64,000 bases of DNA, taken from Symbiodinium natans (taxonomy: Eukaryota; Sar; Dinophyceae; Suessiales; Symbiodiniaceae). How positions within the stretch are numbered: position 1 is the stretch's first letter; each line of letters opens with the position of its first letter. Below the pieces are notes generated by a model that was not told where the DNA came from, searched no databases, and saw nothing but the letters and a program-made list of their open reading frames with translations. Where the stretch lies: the NCBI GenBank assembly GCA_905221605.1, contig CAJNDS010002161.1, positions 180,763 to 244,762 of the forward strand. The letters run 5' to 3'. Below, piece after piece: positions 17,874 to 28,597 of the stretch. A program made the position numbers and the translations under genes.

Positions 17874-18789
17874 AAAACTTAACAGTGTAGGGAGTCAGGG
17901 TTTGCATGGAGGGCTTCGGATCCGGGATCTAGGGTGTAGGGTTTAGGTGCGGGCTTAGTGCAGCGCAACCTCCTCCTCTCACCAAGAAGGTAGCGAAGTT
18001 GGCAAAGGGGCTCTGAGCCCTAAGCCCTAAACCCTATATACCCTAAACCGCAACTACGGTTCCTGGAATGAGCTGCGTGTTACGCTTTTGGGACTCTGTT
18101 GGCCTGCCACGGTTGATAGGGACTTTAGGGCGTTTGGGTGGCTTAGGGTTTAGGGTTCTTAGGCACTTCTAGGGTTCAGGTATTTTGGATGGTTGGGGTT
18201 GAGGGTTTGGGTTTAGGGCTCAGGGTTGTTTTTGGGTTTGGGCCTTTTTTAGGGTTTCTAGAAGTTGACGCGGCTGAGGATATAGGGCGTATGGCTGTTT
18301 AGGCCTTCGGGTCGCGTGGTTTAGGGTTTAGGGTTTAGGGTTTAGGGTTTAGGGTTTAGGGTTTAGGGTTTAGGGTTGGTTGTCCAAGGGTCCTTTAGGG
18401 TATCCAATTTGGGCTTAGGGACTTCTAGGGCTGGGTGCTTCGGCTGTTTAAGGTTTAGGGTTTAGGGTTTAGGGAGGTTTAGGGTTTTCGGCTTAGGGTC
18501 GTTTGGGGATTAGGGCTTGTGGCATTTTTTGGATGCGGGACGTTTGGGCTTTTGGGTTTAGAGCTTACGGTTGTTGGGGACTTCGGCCAGAGGGTGTACC
18601 GGCACACGAGTCAGCTTGACACGCACTTTTTCTTTTAAACTTTACATTGTTGTTGCTAGGTTGGGTATGCGCAGGCTGCAAAGTCACATGGATGGTTGCT
18701 GCATATGGCCCCTGGCCCCAACAAGCCTCTAAGCTTTAAGTTTCGCAACCCCAAACCCCAAATCTCTTCTGCGCGCAGCGCCCGTTGTC
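17874..18789. repeat. Degenerate TTTAGGG-like DNA, no clear gene
   Basis: Short TTTAGGG runs (best at 18321-18375) in G/T-rich degenerate sequence. One 30-base island (17983-18012) could be an exon on the minus strand (SPFANFATFL, then GTGAG) but I cannot assign it. Confidence 0.7.
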
Positions 18790-19674
18790 CTAGAGCTCTT
18801 GCCAAGTGTCTTGCTGCTGCGCGATGTGGTCTCCGCTGACAATGGCAAGGCTACTGAAAACTAGCATGGCCAGACCTATGAAGCCGTAGCGGAACGTCTG
18901 ACCCCAGCGGACGGTCTCCCACACCTCTTGTCCTTCGTGGACTGGCGTGTCTTCTAGAAGTCTGGGCGCTGCATCAAAGGAAAACGCTTGGACCACCATG
19001 TCGTCTAGCTGGCTGATGTATTCCACAGACATGCAGTTGAGGACGACGGCCTCTTGATTCACCGAGGTCGCAACATAGGCCCAGATCACAAGCGCGATCA
19101 ACATCTCAGAGAAGTGCTTTACCTGAAAGAAGCGCACACCTGCGTACCACGCGCTTTGTGCTTCTGGCTCTGCCTTGTGGGCAGAAACCTTCATGTACCC
19201 GATCGCCGAAATAGACGATTTCAGTTCGTTAACTTTCGTAATGCCAACGACGAACACCCCCGCAAGGTGAAGCAAGGAAGGCACGATCCTGTGCGGATGT
19301 GTCACCAACAGCAATACCTGTGAAGAACTGAAGGCTTCTGCTGGGGGGCAATGTGTATATGCAAAAATGCCAATAAAGAAGGCGAAGACAAGCTTGGCCA
19401 CGACGGCGCAGAAGCAGACAAAGATCTCCCATTTCAGAAGCTTGGCATATGCAGCTCGCTCCCACTGTTCCAGGCTCTCTGCCTGCTTCACGAGCAGCAA
19501 GACTACGCATGCTTCGATGCAGTGTGGGCAATGGACGCGCATCTTTCCAGCCAGCCTGGTGTTCAGCTCCACTACGTCATGTACCGACAGATCGTTAGAT
19601 ACCAGGCAACCAGCTTCCTGGGAATACGATTCCATGGAGTCGTTGGACATGCTGGAGGACCTAACAGAAGTCAT
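18790..19674 (-). CDS. Hypothetical multi-pass membrane protein
   Basis: 294 codons from an ATG to TAG, in a 1.4-kb block free of telomere-like repeats. There are hydrophobic segments at about residues 84-106, 130-145, 191-206 and 263-280, plus a weaker one at 53-62 after a HCPHC motif. The N-terminus is Ser-rich and polar, and the C-terminus ends QQQDTWQEL. No family is recognised. It lies downstream of the last myosin exon I could find, on the same strand; it is probably a separate gene, but could be a large exon of something longer. Confidence 0.65.
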   Translation of the reverse strand: MTSVRSSSMSNDSMESYSQEAGCLVSNDLSVHDVVELNTRLAGKMRVHCPHCIEACVVLLLVKQAESLEQWERAAYAKLLKWEIFVCFCAVVAKLVFAFFIGIFAYTHCPPAEAFSSSQVLLLVTHPHRIVPSLLHLAGVFVVGITKVNELKSSISAIGYMKVSAHKAEPEAQSAWYAGVRFFQVKHFSEMLIALVIWAYVATSVNQEAVVLNCMSVEYISQLDDMVVQAFSFDAAPRLLEDTPVHEGQEVWETVRWGQTFRYGFIGLAMLVFSSLAIVSGDHIAQQQDTWQEL

Positions 19675-20117
19675 CCGAATGGGTGGTGGGATTTTTGCGC
19701 AGCTCCTTTGAGCAATGCCTGCAGATATGAGAGACAGGATCTGGGGGCAAACAGAGCATTGTCGGAGCTAAGCAAGACATACAGTAACGCTGCCCACCAC
19801 TTTTCGTCGTAGTTTGCAGATGTACTTCACCCCCCCCCCCCCCTCCCTTCGATGAGGTGACCCGGAATAGTTCGCTGGCCGGGTCATCCCGGCACGGGCA
19901 CTCCCTGCGTTCAACAAGTGCGGAAATGTTTGGAGGAGGCCACCAGCTTCTGCCAGCTCGCTCCTGAATCGAGAGCAACATTAGGAACCCCCGCACTCGT
20001 TCCCCCTCTGGCCGGCCCCCCCCCTAGATCGACCTGATCAACCTCAAACCCTAAACCCTAAACCCTAAACCCTAAACCCTAAACCCTAATTCCCTAGCTG
20101 AGTCTTCCCGCGAGCAC
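19675..20117. other. Upstream flank of membrane-protein ORF; C-run and CCCTAAA array
   Basis: Contains a C homopolymer near 19831, unremarkable sequence, and a CCCTAAA array at 20044-20089. No gene seen. Confidence 0.6.
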
Positions 20118-20201
20118 CTGAAGAGCAGGCTCGCCGCTTCGGCGTACTCGCCACAGCCAACTTCGAATTCCAGCCTTTCCAAGCGGCTCACGGGGACTTC
20201 C
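20118..20201 (-). CDS. Myosin exon 42 (last found, end uncertain)
   Basis: Reads EVPVSRLERLEFEVGCGEYA then EAASLLF; in frame after exon 41 and plausible for the end of the converter, but without a diagnostic motif. Confidence 0.5.
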
Positions 20202-20668
20202 CTGCAACTTGGGGATTTAGGGTTTAGGGTTTAGGGTTTAGGGTTTAGGGTTTAGGGTTTAGGGCCAGTTTAGGGTTTAGGGTTTAGGGTTTAGGGCTTA
20301 GGGTTTAGGATATAGGGTTTAGGGTGCAGGGTTACTTTGGAGTAGACCCTGGAAGGCATATACTTTTTAGGTACAAGTAGCTATAATAGGACCCAGAACC
20401 CCAAAAAAGGCAATAAAGTATAGTACTCCAAAACCCTTACCTGTAACGGGTCTTACCTGTGAGTCTGAAACATGAGAAGTCACTCTCACAAACCTACATG
20501 CTGATGCCACCACTTTGGGCAACATCAGGGTGAACGAACCTCTAAACCCTAAACCCTAAACCCTAAACCCTAAACCCTAAACCCTAAACCCTAAACCCTA
20601 AAGCCTAAACCCCAAACCCTAAACCCCTGCACTTTGCAAAGCCCACAGGGCGCCTAGACCACAGGGGC
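20202..20668. repeat. Intron: TTTAGGG array, unique block, CCCTAAA array
   Basis: A TTTAGGG run at 20217-20310, a CCCTAAA run at 20540-20620, and about 200 bp of unassigned sequence between. Confidence 0.8.
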
Positions 20669-20697
20669 TTCTCCAGCCGCCAGTACTCCAAGACAGC
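20669..20697 (-). CDS. Myosin exon 41, converter
   Basis: Reads AVLEYWRLE plus AA; corresponds to the F-xx-RYWxL strand of the converter. GC donor. Confidence 0.75.
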
Positions 20698-20781
20698 CTC
20701 CACAGGAACCGTTTCTGGCTGGTTCTTAGGGTTTAGGGTTGAGGGTTTAGGGTTTAGGGTTAGGGCTTAGGGTTACAAGTA

Positions 20782-20857
20782 GTAGGGAATGAGGGAATGA
20801 GGTACCTTATCAGCCCTTAATGGGTATAGAAAGGGCCCGCAGTCCCTCATTCCCTAC
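20782..20857. mobile_element. 76-bp TIR element
   Basis: Perfect 15-bp terminal inverted repeats GTAGGGAATGAGGGA around a short core. No coding capacity; MITE-like. Confidence 0.75.
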
Positions 20858-21294
20858 GAGTAACCAGGGGCATTTTGTTTGCTGGGGGTGGATGCTCTGA
20901 AGATTTGAAACTACAAATCCCTAAACCCGAAACCCTAAACCCTAGATCGAGGTTAGATGTAGGGTTTTCAGGGATTCAGTGTTTTAGATTGGCGGTCTCA
21001 AATGACCTTAAACAAATATACACTGGATTCTTGAGGACTTGAGGATTTCAGTTGTCGTGCTGTGGCCCGGTCTAGGGTCTAGGCCCTACTTTCATACTAC
21101 ACCAAAGCAACCATCGATTTCGGCACCCCAGAACCAAGAAACACTCCCTAAAACCTAAAACCCCAAACCCTAAACACAAAACAAAAACGGTTTAGGGTTT
21201 AGGGTTTAGGGTTTAGGGTTTAGGGTTTGGGTTTAGGGTTTAGGGTTTAGGGTTTAGGGTTTAGGGTTTAGGGTTTAGGGCCTAGCCCCCACGC
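20858..21294. repeat. Intron with TTTAGGG array
   Basis: Degenerate sequence, then a dense TTTAGGG run at 21189-21281. No further exon seen. Confidence 0.8.
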
Positions 21295-21345
21295 CTCGCG
21301 ATGGCGGTGCCGCACAGGGTAGCCGGCGCGGCTGACACGGATTGC
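21295..21345 (-). CDS. Myosin exon 40, converter
   Basis: Reads AIRVSRAGYPVRHRHRE; joins as GVLEAIRVSRAGYPVR. GC donor. Confidence 0.96.
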
Positions 21346-21616
21346 CTGGCAAAAGAGCAGCACCCTCAAGAACGGAATCCATACCCAAAACCGACTTTCT
21401 TGTAGGTTCCCTAAGACTTCCAGAATGGGTTTTGTAGACAAAAATGTAGGTGTTGGGTCCTTAGGTAGCCTTGAGCTGCAGTTGTTACCAGATGAGATCT
21501 AAGCAAGGTGTAGACTAGCAGCTTGAGGGCTTCAGGGTTTAGGGCTTATTAGGGTTTAGGGGTACAGGGTTTAGGGTCTATGGTGGCTGGGCTCTCCACT
21601 GCTCTCCCCAGGCGGC

Positions 21617-21670
21617 CTCCAAAACGCCCTGGTATCTCAGCTGCTCCACCACCGAGCTTCTGTGCAAGAC
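21617..21670 (-). CDS. Myosin exon 39, SH1/SH2 helices
   Basis: Reads VLHRSSVVEQLRYQGVLE; V-x-QLR-x-xGVLE is diagnostic. GC donor. Confidence 0.96.
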
Positions 21671-21859
21671 CTGCCAGGACTCTCGCACGGGCGGAGGACC
21701 CAACAGCCTAAACCCCGAAACCCCTAACACGAACCCTAAACCCTGAACCCTAAACCCTGAACCCTGAACCCTAAACCCGAAGCCCTAAGCCCGAAACCCT
21801 AAACCCTACCGCCAGAATGGAGCTTCGAGGGAAGCCTCCTACGAAGTTGCAAGGCGCGC

Positions 21860-21893
21860 CTGCGGCTTGTTCTGCGGGTTCGGCTTGATGCAC
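21860..21893 (-). CDS. Myosin exon 38
   Basis: 34-bp exon CIKPNPQNKPQ, the RCIKPN motif. GC donor. Confidence 0.96.
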
Positions 21894-22682
21894 CTTCAGG
21901 TTGCGAGGGTCTACGGAAGCTTGGGGGGGGGGGGGGGGGCTAGGGTTTAGGGTTTAGGGTTCAGGGTTCAGGGTTTGGGGTTTGGGGTTTGGGGCTTCGG
22001 GTTTAGGGTTGGGCGTTTTGAGTGGCAGGGCGCGGTATTCGACATCGAGTTGCTGTGACGTCGAAGATTTTGCGAGCCTACTTATTTATGGATGCTTGGG
22101 TCAAAAGAACATCGTGTCGATGAAGTCAGTCCATCTCTTGCAGAGCGATTAGGCTGAGATCCCAAATTCTAAAGTAGCTGCAGAAAGCAGCATCCCTTGC
22201 GTGGCCGCGGATGACATGCAGACAGCTTCGGACACGCTGTCAACATACTCAGTCCTCAACACCTCCACGCCATCTAGCGCAACTTCCAACAGATAACGGG
22301 TTGAAGGTCATGTAAGGTTTAGGGGCATTTGAAAATTCAGGGCTGAAGGATTCTTAAGGATAGGCGTCTGGAAAGAAATAAAGGTTTTTTTGGGGTCTAG
22401 GATACCGTTGGGGCTTCCAGGATTTGTCGGGCTGGGCTTAGAGACCCTAAACACCTGACAAAGCCCCCTAGACCCCATAAACCCTCCAAACCCTAAAAAC
22501 CCTAAACAAAACATAAACCTCATAAACCCGATTAAACTCCACAAACACAGCCCGAATACCAAACCCTAAACCCTGAACCCTAAACCCTAAACCCTAAGCC
22601 CTAAACCCTAAACCCTAAACCCTAAACCCTAAACCCTAAACCCTAAACCCTAAACCCTAAACCCTAAGCCCTAAACCCCGGC
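21894..22682. repeat. Intron: G-run, unique block, CCCTAAA array
   Basis: A poly-G tract near 21925, about 500 bp unassigned, then CCCTAAA at 22561-22676. Confidence 0.8.
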
Positions 22683-22745
22683 CTGATGAAGTGGGGATGT
22701 GTGGAGCGCACGCTAGTCATCAGCTCGCGCAGCTGTTGCCGGAAT
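22683..22745 (-). CDS. Myosin exon 37
   Basis: Reads FRQQLRELMTSVRSTHPHFI, the conserved F-x-QLxxLM…T-PHFIR. The codon for Arg of RCIKPN is split across the intron. GC donor. Confidence 0.97.
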
Positions 22746-22785
22746 CTGTGGCGGGCTTGCTGCTCTTCGGGCGGCTTCGGGCAAG

Positions 22786-22876
22786 CCCTAAACCCTAAAC
22801 CCTAAACCCTAAACCCTAAACCCTAAACCCTAAACCCTAAACCCTAAACCCTAAACCCTAAACCCTAAACCCTAAA
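22786..22876 (+). repeat. CCCTAAA array
   Basis: About 13 units between exons 36 and 37. Confidence 0.97.
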
Positions 22877-22893
22877 GTCCAGGACCGAGGGGC

Positions 22894-22973
22894 TCCAGGG
22901 AGACGGAGTAGGCCTTGGCCTTTCGAACGCGGCCTGTGGAGGCGCACGTCTGCGTGCCGAAGCTGCGCCCCTC
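22894..22973 (-). CDS. Myosin exon 36
   Basis: Reads EGRSFGTQTCASTGRVRKAK then AYSVSL, the actin-binding loop 2 region. GC donor. Confidence 0.85.
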
Positions 22974-22990
22974 CTCTGCACTTTGGTGGG

Positions 22991-23272
22991 GTTTAGGGTT
23001 TAGGGTTTAGGGTTTAGGGTTTAGGGTTTAGGGTTTAGGGTTTAGGGTTGAAAGTTGAGGGTTGAGGGTCGGGGGTTCAGGGTTTGAGTGGAGGAGAGAG
23101 GAGACTTCTGGGCAACAAATGAACCCGAGAACCCCCTAAAAATTGAACCCCAAACCCTGACGCTAAACCCTAAACCCTAAACCCTAAACCCTAAACCCTA
23201 AACCCTAAACCCTTAGCCCTAAGCCCTAAGCCCTAAGCCCTAAGCCCTAAGCCCTAAACCCGAACTTGAATA
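22991..23272. repeat. TTTAGGG then CCCTAAA arrays (inverted pair)
   Basis: TTTAGGG at 22991-23049 and CCCTAAA/CCCTAAG at 23160-23272 within one intron, in opposite orientation. Confidence 0.93.
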
Positions 23273-23319
23273 TCAACCCCCCCCCAAGCCCAAAATCGGG
23301 TTTCGGGTTCCTGGGGGGC

Positions 23320-23410
23320 ACTTGGGTCCTCCTGGAAGCGACTTCGAAGGAACTCGCTGGAGCTGGCTTTCATGCTCTCCATGGCATCCGGCGAGAGGGT
23401 GTCTTTGTTC
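23320..23410 (-). CDS. Myosin exon 35
   Basis: Starts NKDTLSPDAMESMKASSSEF; joins as FLFKNKDTLSP, the conserved FL-KNKDTL. GC donor. Confidence 0.95.
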
Positions 23411-23697
23411 CTCAGACCCGAAACCCTAAACCCCAAACCTGAAAACCTAAAGCCTTGAACCCGAAACCCTAAACATCCAGAAACACCCAAAACCTATGCG
23501 GGGGAAACCTAAAAAAATCTACGTTGTCGGGTCGTGGCCTGCAGGAGAAGGCTGGCATTTCTGCCTAGTAAGCAAACTCACAGCTACAATTACCACATGC
23601 TCCTGCGAACCTGGAGGGTTTAGGGTTTAGGGTTTAGGGTTTAGGGTTTCGGGTTTCGGGTTTAGGGGTCGGGAGCAGCATAGTTCCAGCTAGCTGC

Positions 23698-23780
23698 TTG
23701 AACAGGAAGTCGCGGGATTCGTACTCCACCGCGCCGGCGAAGTGGTTCACCAGGAAGTTACCCCGCCGCCGCATCACCAC
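23698..23780 (-). CDS. Myosin exon 34
   Basis: Contains GNFLVNHFAGAVEYESRDF; HFAG-x-VxY is diagnostic. Ends FLF plus AA; GC donor. Confidence 0.96.
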
Positions 23781-24350
23781 CTTTCATGGTAGCCCAATAT
23801 CCATGTTATGATAAGGGCACGCTTTTTTTGAGTTGGTTATTTTAGAAGGGGAACCATAAAAAAAAAAAAAAAAAAGAAGTACAGGGTACCACTGGGCTAT
23901 CAAGCTGTCGAAGCTGCTTACGACATGGTCTCACGGTTTGCCATCCGGTGCAGTGCAGTGTGGTCTTCTGGAGGCTACTTTGCGTCTCGAAACCATCCTA
24001 AAAACCCAAGCCATGACGGTTTTTGTGCATGAAGCCTATAAAGTAGACTTCTTTCAGGATTCTTAAATGACCTACAAGACAAGGGGGCTTTGGGTTCACC
24101 CGCGGACGAGGTTCAGCGGGTCTGCGTGTGAGTGCGTCTGGGATGGTTGGGGTTAGAGTGATGCCTGGACCCTGAAAATTGTGTATCTTCATTTTGATTC
24201 CACCAGTTAACTACAGTTTACTACTTTTTTGCTGAAGAACCCCAAAAAATGTTTCTAAAAGTCTTCCTTATACAGGCAATATGGGATTATTGATTTGTGC
24301 CTTTTTGAGGGTTCTTAAGCAAGTTCAAGGTCCAGTCTTGTCCAGGGTGC

Positions 24351-24387
24351 CTGGAAGATCGCATGGTTGGAGTACTTGGACGACAGC
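24351..24387 (-). CDS. Myosin exon 33
   Basis: Reads LSSKYSNHAIFQ, the K…H…F segment before HFAG. GC donor. Confidence 0.85.
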
Positions 24388-24727
24388 CTCGGGATGCAAA
24401 GGAGAACCGAAGCCCGCAGCAGTGACTTTTGCTCATGCACTGGGTGCTTTGGGGGTCTAGGGTTTAGGGTTTCGCATTTAGGGTTTAGGGTTTACCATAA
24501 TCTGTTTGGGGATAATGACAGCATGATCTTGTCCCCTAAACCCCCTAAACCCCTACATCCGCAAACCTGTAAGCCCCCACCCAAACCCCTACGACCCCCC
24601 ACCAACCCTATCAACCCCTATCAACCCTATCAACTCTACCAACCCTGTCAACCCTACCTAAACCCTAAACCCTAAACCCTAAACCCTATCAACCCTATCA
24701 ACCCCTTCCTTGTGTGCACGCACGGGC

Positions 24728-24774
24728 AGCTTGTTGAACCAGCCGGTGGAGCTGCCACCGGGGAGGTTTCCCTC
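24728..24774 (-). CDS. Myosin exon 32
   Basis: Reads EGNLPGGSSTGWFNK; joins as LDEEGNLPGGS, the usual LDEE-x-LP-GS. GC donor. Confidence 0.9.
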
Positions 24775-25127
24775 CTGGCAAGTTTGCCGGAGTGTCAGAT
24801 CCCTAAGTTTAGGGTTTAGGGTTTAGGGTTTAGGGTTTAGGGTTTAGGGTTTAGGCTTCCCTACTAATCCCTGAATTACAGCCGGTATTTCCCCCTTTTA
24901 TACCCCAAATTGAACAGAATCCCTTGAAAGGGACCCCAAAAAGGGTACCCGCTGTGGGAGCGGTGGCCGGATTCTGACAACGGCGCTTGTTCGACTTGGT
25001 GCTTCGGGTAGGGATTCGGGTTTCGGGTTTTAGAGTTTAGGGTTTAGGGTTTAGGGTTTAGGGTTTAAGGTTTAGGGTTTAGGGTTTAGGGTTTAGGGCT
25101 GCATGAAACTTAGGTTTGGGAAAGCTC

Positions 25128-25186
25128 CTCATCCAGCATCGGCAGAAGCCCTTCCAGAGAAAGCCCGCGAGGCGCCTGGATGCTTC
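25128..25186 (-). CDS. Myosin exon 31
   Basis: Reads SIQAPRGLSLEGLLPMLDE; G-LxxLLDE is conserved. The frame requires a GA donor (GAG then GAGCTT), a class known in Symbiodiniaceae. Confidence 0.88.
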
Positions 25187-25599
25187 CTGGGCTTCGGCCT
25201 ATAGGCCCCAAACCCTAAGCCCTAAACCCTAAACCCTAAACCCCAAACCCCAAACCCCAAACCCTAAACCCTAAAACCCTAAACTCCGCCAAGCCCGCAA
25301 GCCTCAACCCTCCGGCCTCGGTTTCTGCACGATATTTTTCGGGCTTTAGGATCTAGGCTTGCAAAGTTTGGGGTTTACGGTTCAGGGTTTAGGGTTTAGG
25401 GTTTAGGGTTTAGCTTGCAAAGTTTGGGGTTTAGGGTTCAGGGTTTGGGGGCTTGTAAAGTTTGGGGCTTAGGGTTCACGAGGTTTAGGGTTGAAGCTTG
25501 ATAAGGTTTGGGGGCCCTCGCAGCTAGAGGCTAGAACAGGCTACTTCGAACTCCCACCTTTCTAGGGTCTCGGGTTTATATAGGGTTTGGGGGAACCCT

Positions 25600-25845
25600 G
25601 AAACCCTTAAATGCTTGAATCCTGAATCCCTGAAACCCTTGAACCCTTAAACCCTTGAATCCTGTAATCACCCTGAAGCCCTTATGCCCTTGAATCCTGA
25701 AACCCTGAAGCCCTTAAGCCCTTGAAGCCTGAAACCCTGAAGCCCTTAAACCCTTGAGTCCTGAAACCCTTAAACCCAGAATCCCTTAAACCAATGAATC
25801 CTGAAGCCCTTAACCCTTGAATCCTGAAACCCTTAAACCCTTCAC
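25600..25845. repeat. Degenerate CCTTGAATCCTGAAACCCTT repeats
   Basis: About 240 bp of a 15-25 bp degenerate repeat, an offshoot of CCCTAAA-type sequence. Confidence 0.75.
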
Positions 25846-25858
25846 CACCCAAAGCTGC

Positions 25859-25919
25859 CAATCAGATCGACAATGTCTTTGTTGTCGGGGAAGTCTCCAG
25901 GATCCCAACTCACGGCTTC
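25859..25919 (-). CDS. Myosin exon 30
   Basis: Reads EAVSWDPGDFPDNKDIVDLI, matching the conserved W…F-DN…LI segment. GC donor. Confidence 0.95.
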
Positions 25920-27074
25920 CTGCAGGTTTACCCTAAGCAAGCTTAGACTGGATAGGGTTTAGGGTTTAGGGTTTAGGGTTTAGGGTTTAGGGTTTAGGGT
26001 TTAGGGTTTAGGGTTTAGGGTTTAGGGTTTAGGGTTTAGGGTTTAGGGTTGAGGGTTGAGAGTTTAGGGTTCAGGGTTTAGGGCGTATGGTTTAGCAGGA
26101 AATAATGCTCGGGTTACTTTAAACCCCCCCCCCCCCGCCCCAGATTCTGTTTTGGTTTCCGGGGTTTGGGGGTTTGGAGGGTGGAAAAAAAGAGGGGGTG
26201 CAAATAAAGAATTCTGGGGGTCTGGGTCTGGGTTCTGGGGGTGGGGGGGGGGGGGGGGGGGGGGGGGGCAGCTGTCAAGGAGGGTCTGCATTGGCTTGTT
26301 TTGAAGGGTTCTGCTTGCTCTCTGCAGCTCCTGTTGCTCTGCGATCGCGACCCTGTGTCTGAAGACTCAAGCTCTGCAAGCCAGCTCAGTTGTAAACTCT
26401 TCTCTGAAATGGAACTCTTAAGCAATCTTCAGCAAAATGTTCGATTCCTGGCCAGCTGAATTTTGCAACTGTCACCCCATCATTTTCTTCATCGGACCCC
26501 CTATATGGGTTTGTTTACAGACATCAGCCCGAAAACCTGCCGTAATGGAAAGTAGTCTTGGGCCGGGGCCCTCTGGCCCGGCGAATATTACTGTTACCAC
26601 CGCATTTAAAGATATAACGTTTGCATTACCCTGAATATAAACAAGGCACCCAAAACACACAAGGTAGCATTCGCATGCTCACCCTTAACCCTAAGCCGTA
26701 AACCCAAAACCCCAAAACCTAGACCCAAGACCTTAAACCGGACCTAAGCAAGCCCCTAAGTACCCCTCCACTCTTTGCCCGAGGAATTGCAGAGTTCGGG
26801 TGTAGGCCTTGGGGTGCTCTGCACTTTCTGTGCATTTAGCACTGAGGGGTGGGGCAATGCAGGCATGCGGAGAGGGTGGGGGCGGGGGGTATCTAACCCT
26901 AACCCTAAACCCTAAACCCTAAACCCTAACCTAAACCCTAAACCCTAAACCCTAAACCCTAAACCCTAAACCCTAAACCCTAAACCCTAACCTAAACCCT
27001 AAACCCTAACCCTAACCCTCAGGAACTCGGCCACAACACCTCAAGCCATGCACGCGACAAGGACTCTGGGATGC
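25920..27074. repeat. Intron: TTTAGGG array, C-run, G-run, CCCTAAA array
   Basis: TTTAGGG at 25957-26050, C-run near 26128, 30-base G-run near 26250, about 500 bp unassigned sequence, CCCTAAA at 26895-27015. Confidence 0.85.
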
Positions 27075-27143
27075 GCCGTCCTTGGCGTAGAGGGCCGCCT
27101 CAAATTCAAAAATTACTTCGCTGAAGTGCTGCTGAAGCAGCTC
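27075..27143 (-). CDS. Myosin exon 29, relay helix
   Basis: Reads ELLQQHFSEVIFEFEAALY then AKDG; continues NFTND in frame. GC donor. Confidence 0.95.
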
Positions 27144-27397
27144 CTTAGTGAAGGTCGCCGTCATGGATGTAGGTGGCAGGGAGGGAGAAGGGGGGGATGT
27201 AGGGTTTAGGGTTTAGGGTTTTAGAGCTGAGGGTGCAAAAAGGGGTTGAGGACAGATGCGACGGCGGATACATGCGCAATTCTCTGAGTTTCTTCATGCA
27301 CGTTTGTCTCTAGCGAGACCTTGCAACGTGCTGCACATGCAGCCGGGCCCTTTGCCCAAATGCAACACACACATCCTCTCAATGTGCAAAGCCGAGC

Positions 27398-27456
27398 ATC
27401 ATTCGTAAAATTGATGCAGAGCTGCTCGAACGAGTTGTGTTCCTTGCTGATGAACC
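27398..27456 (-). CDS. Myosin exon 28, relay helix start
   Basis: Reads FISKEHNSFEQLCINFTND. NSFEQLCINFTN is diagnostic of the relay helix. GC donor. Confidence 0.97.
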
Positions 27457-27558
27457 CTTGCAACCACCTAGCAAACACTGCTAGTTGGCCCCAACCTTTC
27501 AGACTGATCGACCCACACACCCTACAATCCCCACAATCCCTACAAAGCATGAAGACGC

Positions 27559-27571
27559 GGAGATCGGCAAT
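27559..27571 (-). CDS. Myosin exon 27 (13-bp microexon, uncertain)
   Basis: Reads IADL plus one base, in the position of switch II (known consensus DIxGFE). Either a real microexon or a sign that the flanking boundaries are different; the switch II motif is not well preserved in my join. Confidence 0.4.
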
Positions 27572-27655
27572 CTGTCCGGTGCACTCCCTCACAAGTCATG
27601 TCCGATGCAGAAGCACCACCATGGTGTAATTAATCATGTGTTAATGGTTTAGGGT

Positions 27656-28039
27656 TTAGGGTTTAGGGTCATTTGAAGAGTTTGTCTGAGCAGGAGGCGA
27701 AAAACTCGAATCCAAAGATGTCCAGAACCTCAGCTGCCCATCATCGCAGCCCAGAGCTTGTGCATCAGGAGGCCTTGCTGTCGTGATCTTTTGGCCCTCT
27801 AGGAGAAGGCTACGAAGAAACTCCTTGGGGCCTGTGCTGTAAAGTCTTCTAGCTTGTACAGCGTACAGAGTAGCTAGAGACAGAAAATGGGCAACTTTTG
27901 GTTCTGTGGATTCCTTTGCTCTGCTTGTTGTGTTGAAGTTGTACCTCAGAGCATCTTTGCCCAGCCATTGTGAAAAAGAAGCGCCTGCGCGAACTTCGCT
28001 CAGTCGGTGATGTCCCTCCCAGGCCTTCCCCTTCAACAC
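27656..28039 (-). other. Unassigned coding-like block in intron 26
   Basis: A 127-codon open frame, compositionally protein-like (for example FLSLATLYAVQARRLY), not needed for the myosin frame and without a known motif. It could be a fragment of another gene. Confidence 0.3.
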
Positions 28040-28130
28040 TAACCCTAAACCCTAAACCCTAAACCCTAAACCCTAAACCCTAAACCCTAAACCCTAAACC
28101 CTAAACCCTAAACCCTAAACCCTAAACCCT
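28040..28130 (+). repeat. CCCTAAA array
   Basis: About 13 units in intron 26. Confidence 0.97.
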
Positions 28131-28411
28131 GAACCCAAACATAGCACTGGAAGTCTCGGGGCTGACTGAGCTGGTCGGCAGACAGGATGCTGCATGTCGT
28201 GATACGACAGATGGACAGGCATATGGGTGTTTCCCTAAACTGTAGGGGTACCCCCCCCCCCCCCCCCCCAATATTCCCCAAGCTTCTCGAATCCTTGTTA
28301 TAGGAGCCCTAAACAAACCCTAAACCCTAAACCCCAAACCCTAAACCCGAACCATGAACCCTAAACCCTAAACCTTAAACCCTAAACCCCCTAATTTTCA
28401 GGCCCAGAAGC

Positions 28412-28490
28412 GCCAACATAGGGCTGCGCCGAGCTGGGATGTCGGGCGGAGCCCGGGGAGAGGGCGTCGTTGATGCGACGGACTATGTAC
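28412..28490 (-). CDS. Myosin exon 26
   Basis: Starts YIVRRINDALSPGSARHPSS and ends YVG; matches the LV-x-RIN-x-L helix preceding switch II. GC donor. Confidence 0.92.
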
Positions 28491-28517
28491 CTGAAGAGGG
28501 AGTCTTAGGCTTCTAGG

Positions 28518-28578
28518 GTTTAGGGTTTAGGGTTTAGGGTTTAGGGTTTAGGGTTTAGGGTTTAGGGTTTAGGGCTTA
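28518..28578 (+). repeat. TTTAGGG array
   Basis: About 8 units just upstream, on the coding strand, of exon 26. Confidence 0.96.
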
Positions 28579-28597
28579 GGGTACCTGATGACCCCCC

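Noticed and set aside
27221-27397. Continuation of the relay-helix frame (KVSLETNVHEETQ) as coding
   Set aside because: A separate exon at 27075-27143 continues NFTND with a far better myosin match and a consistent GC donor.
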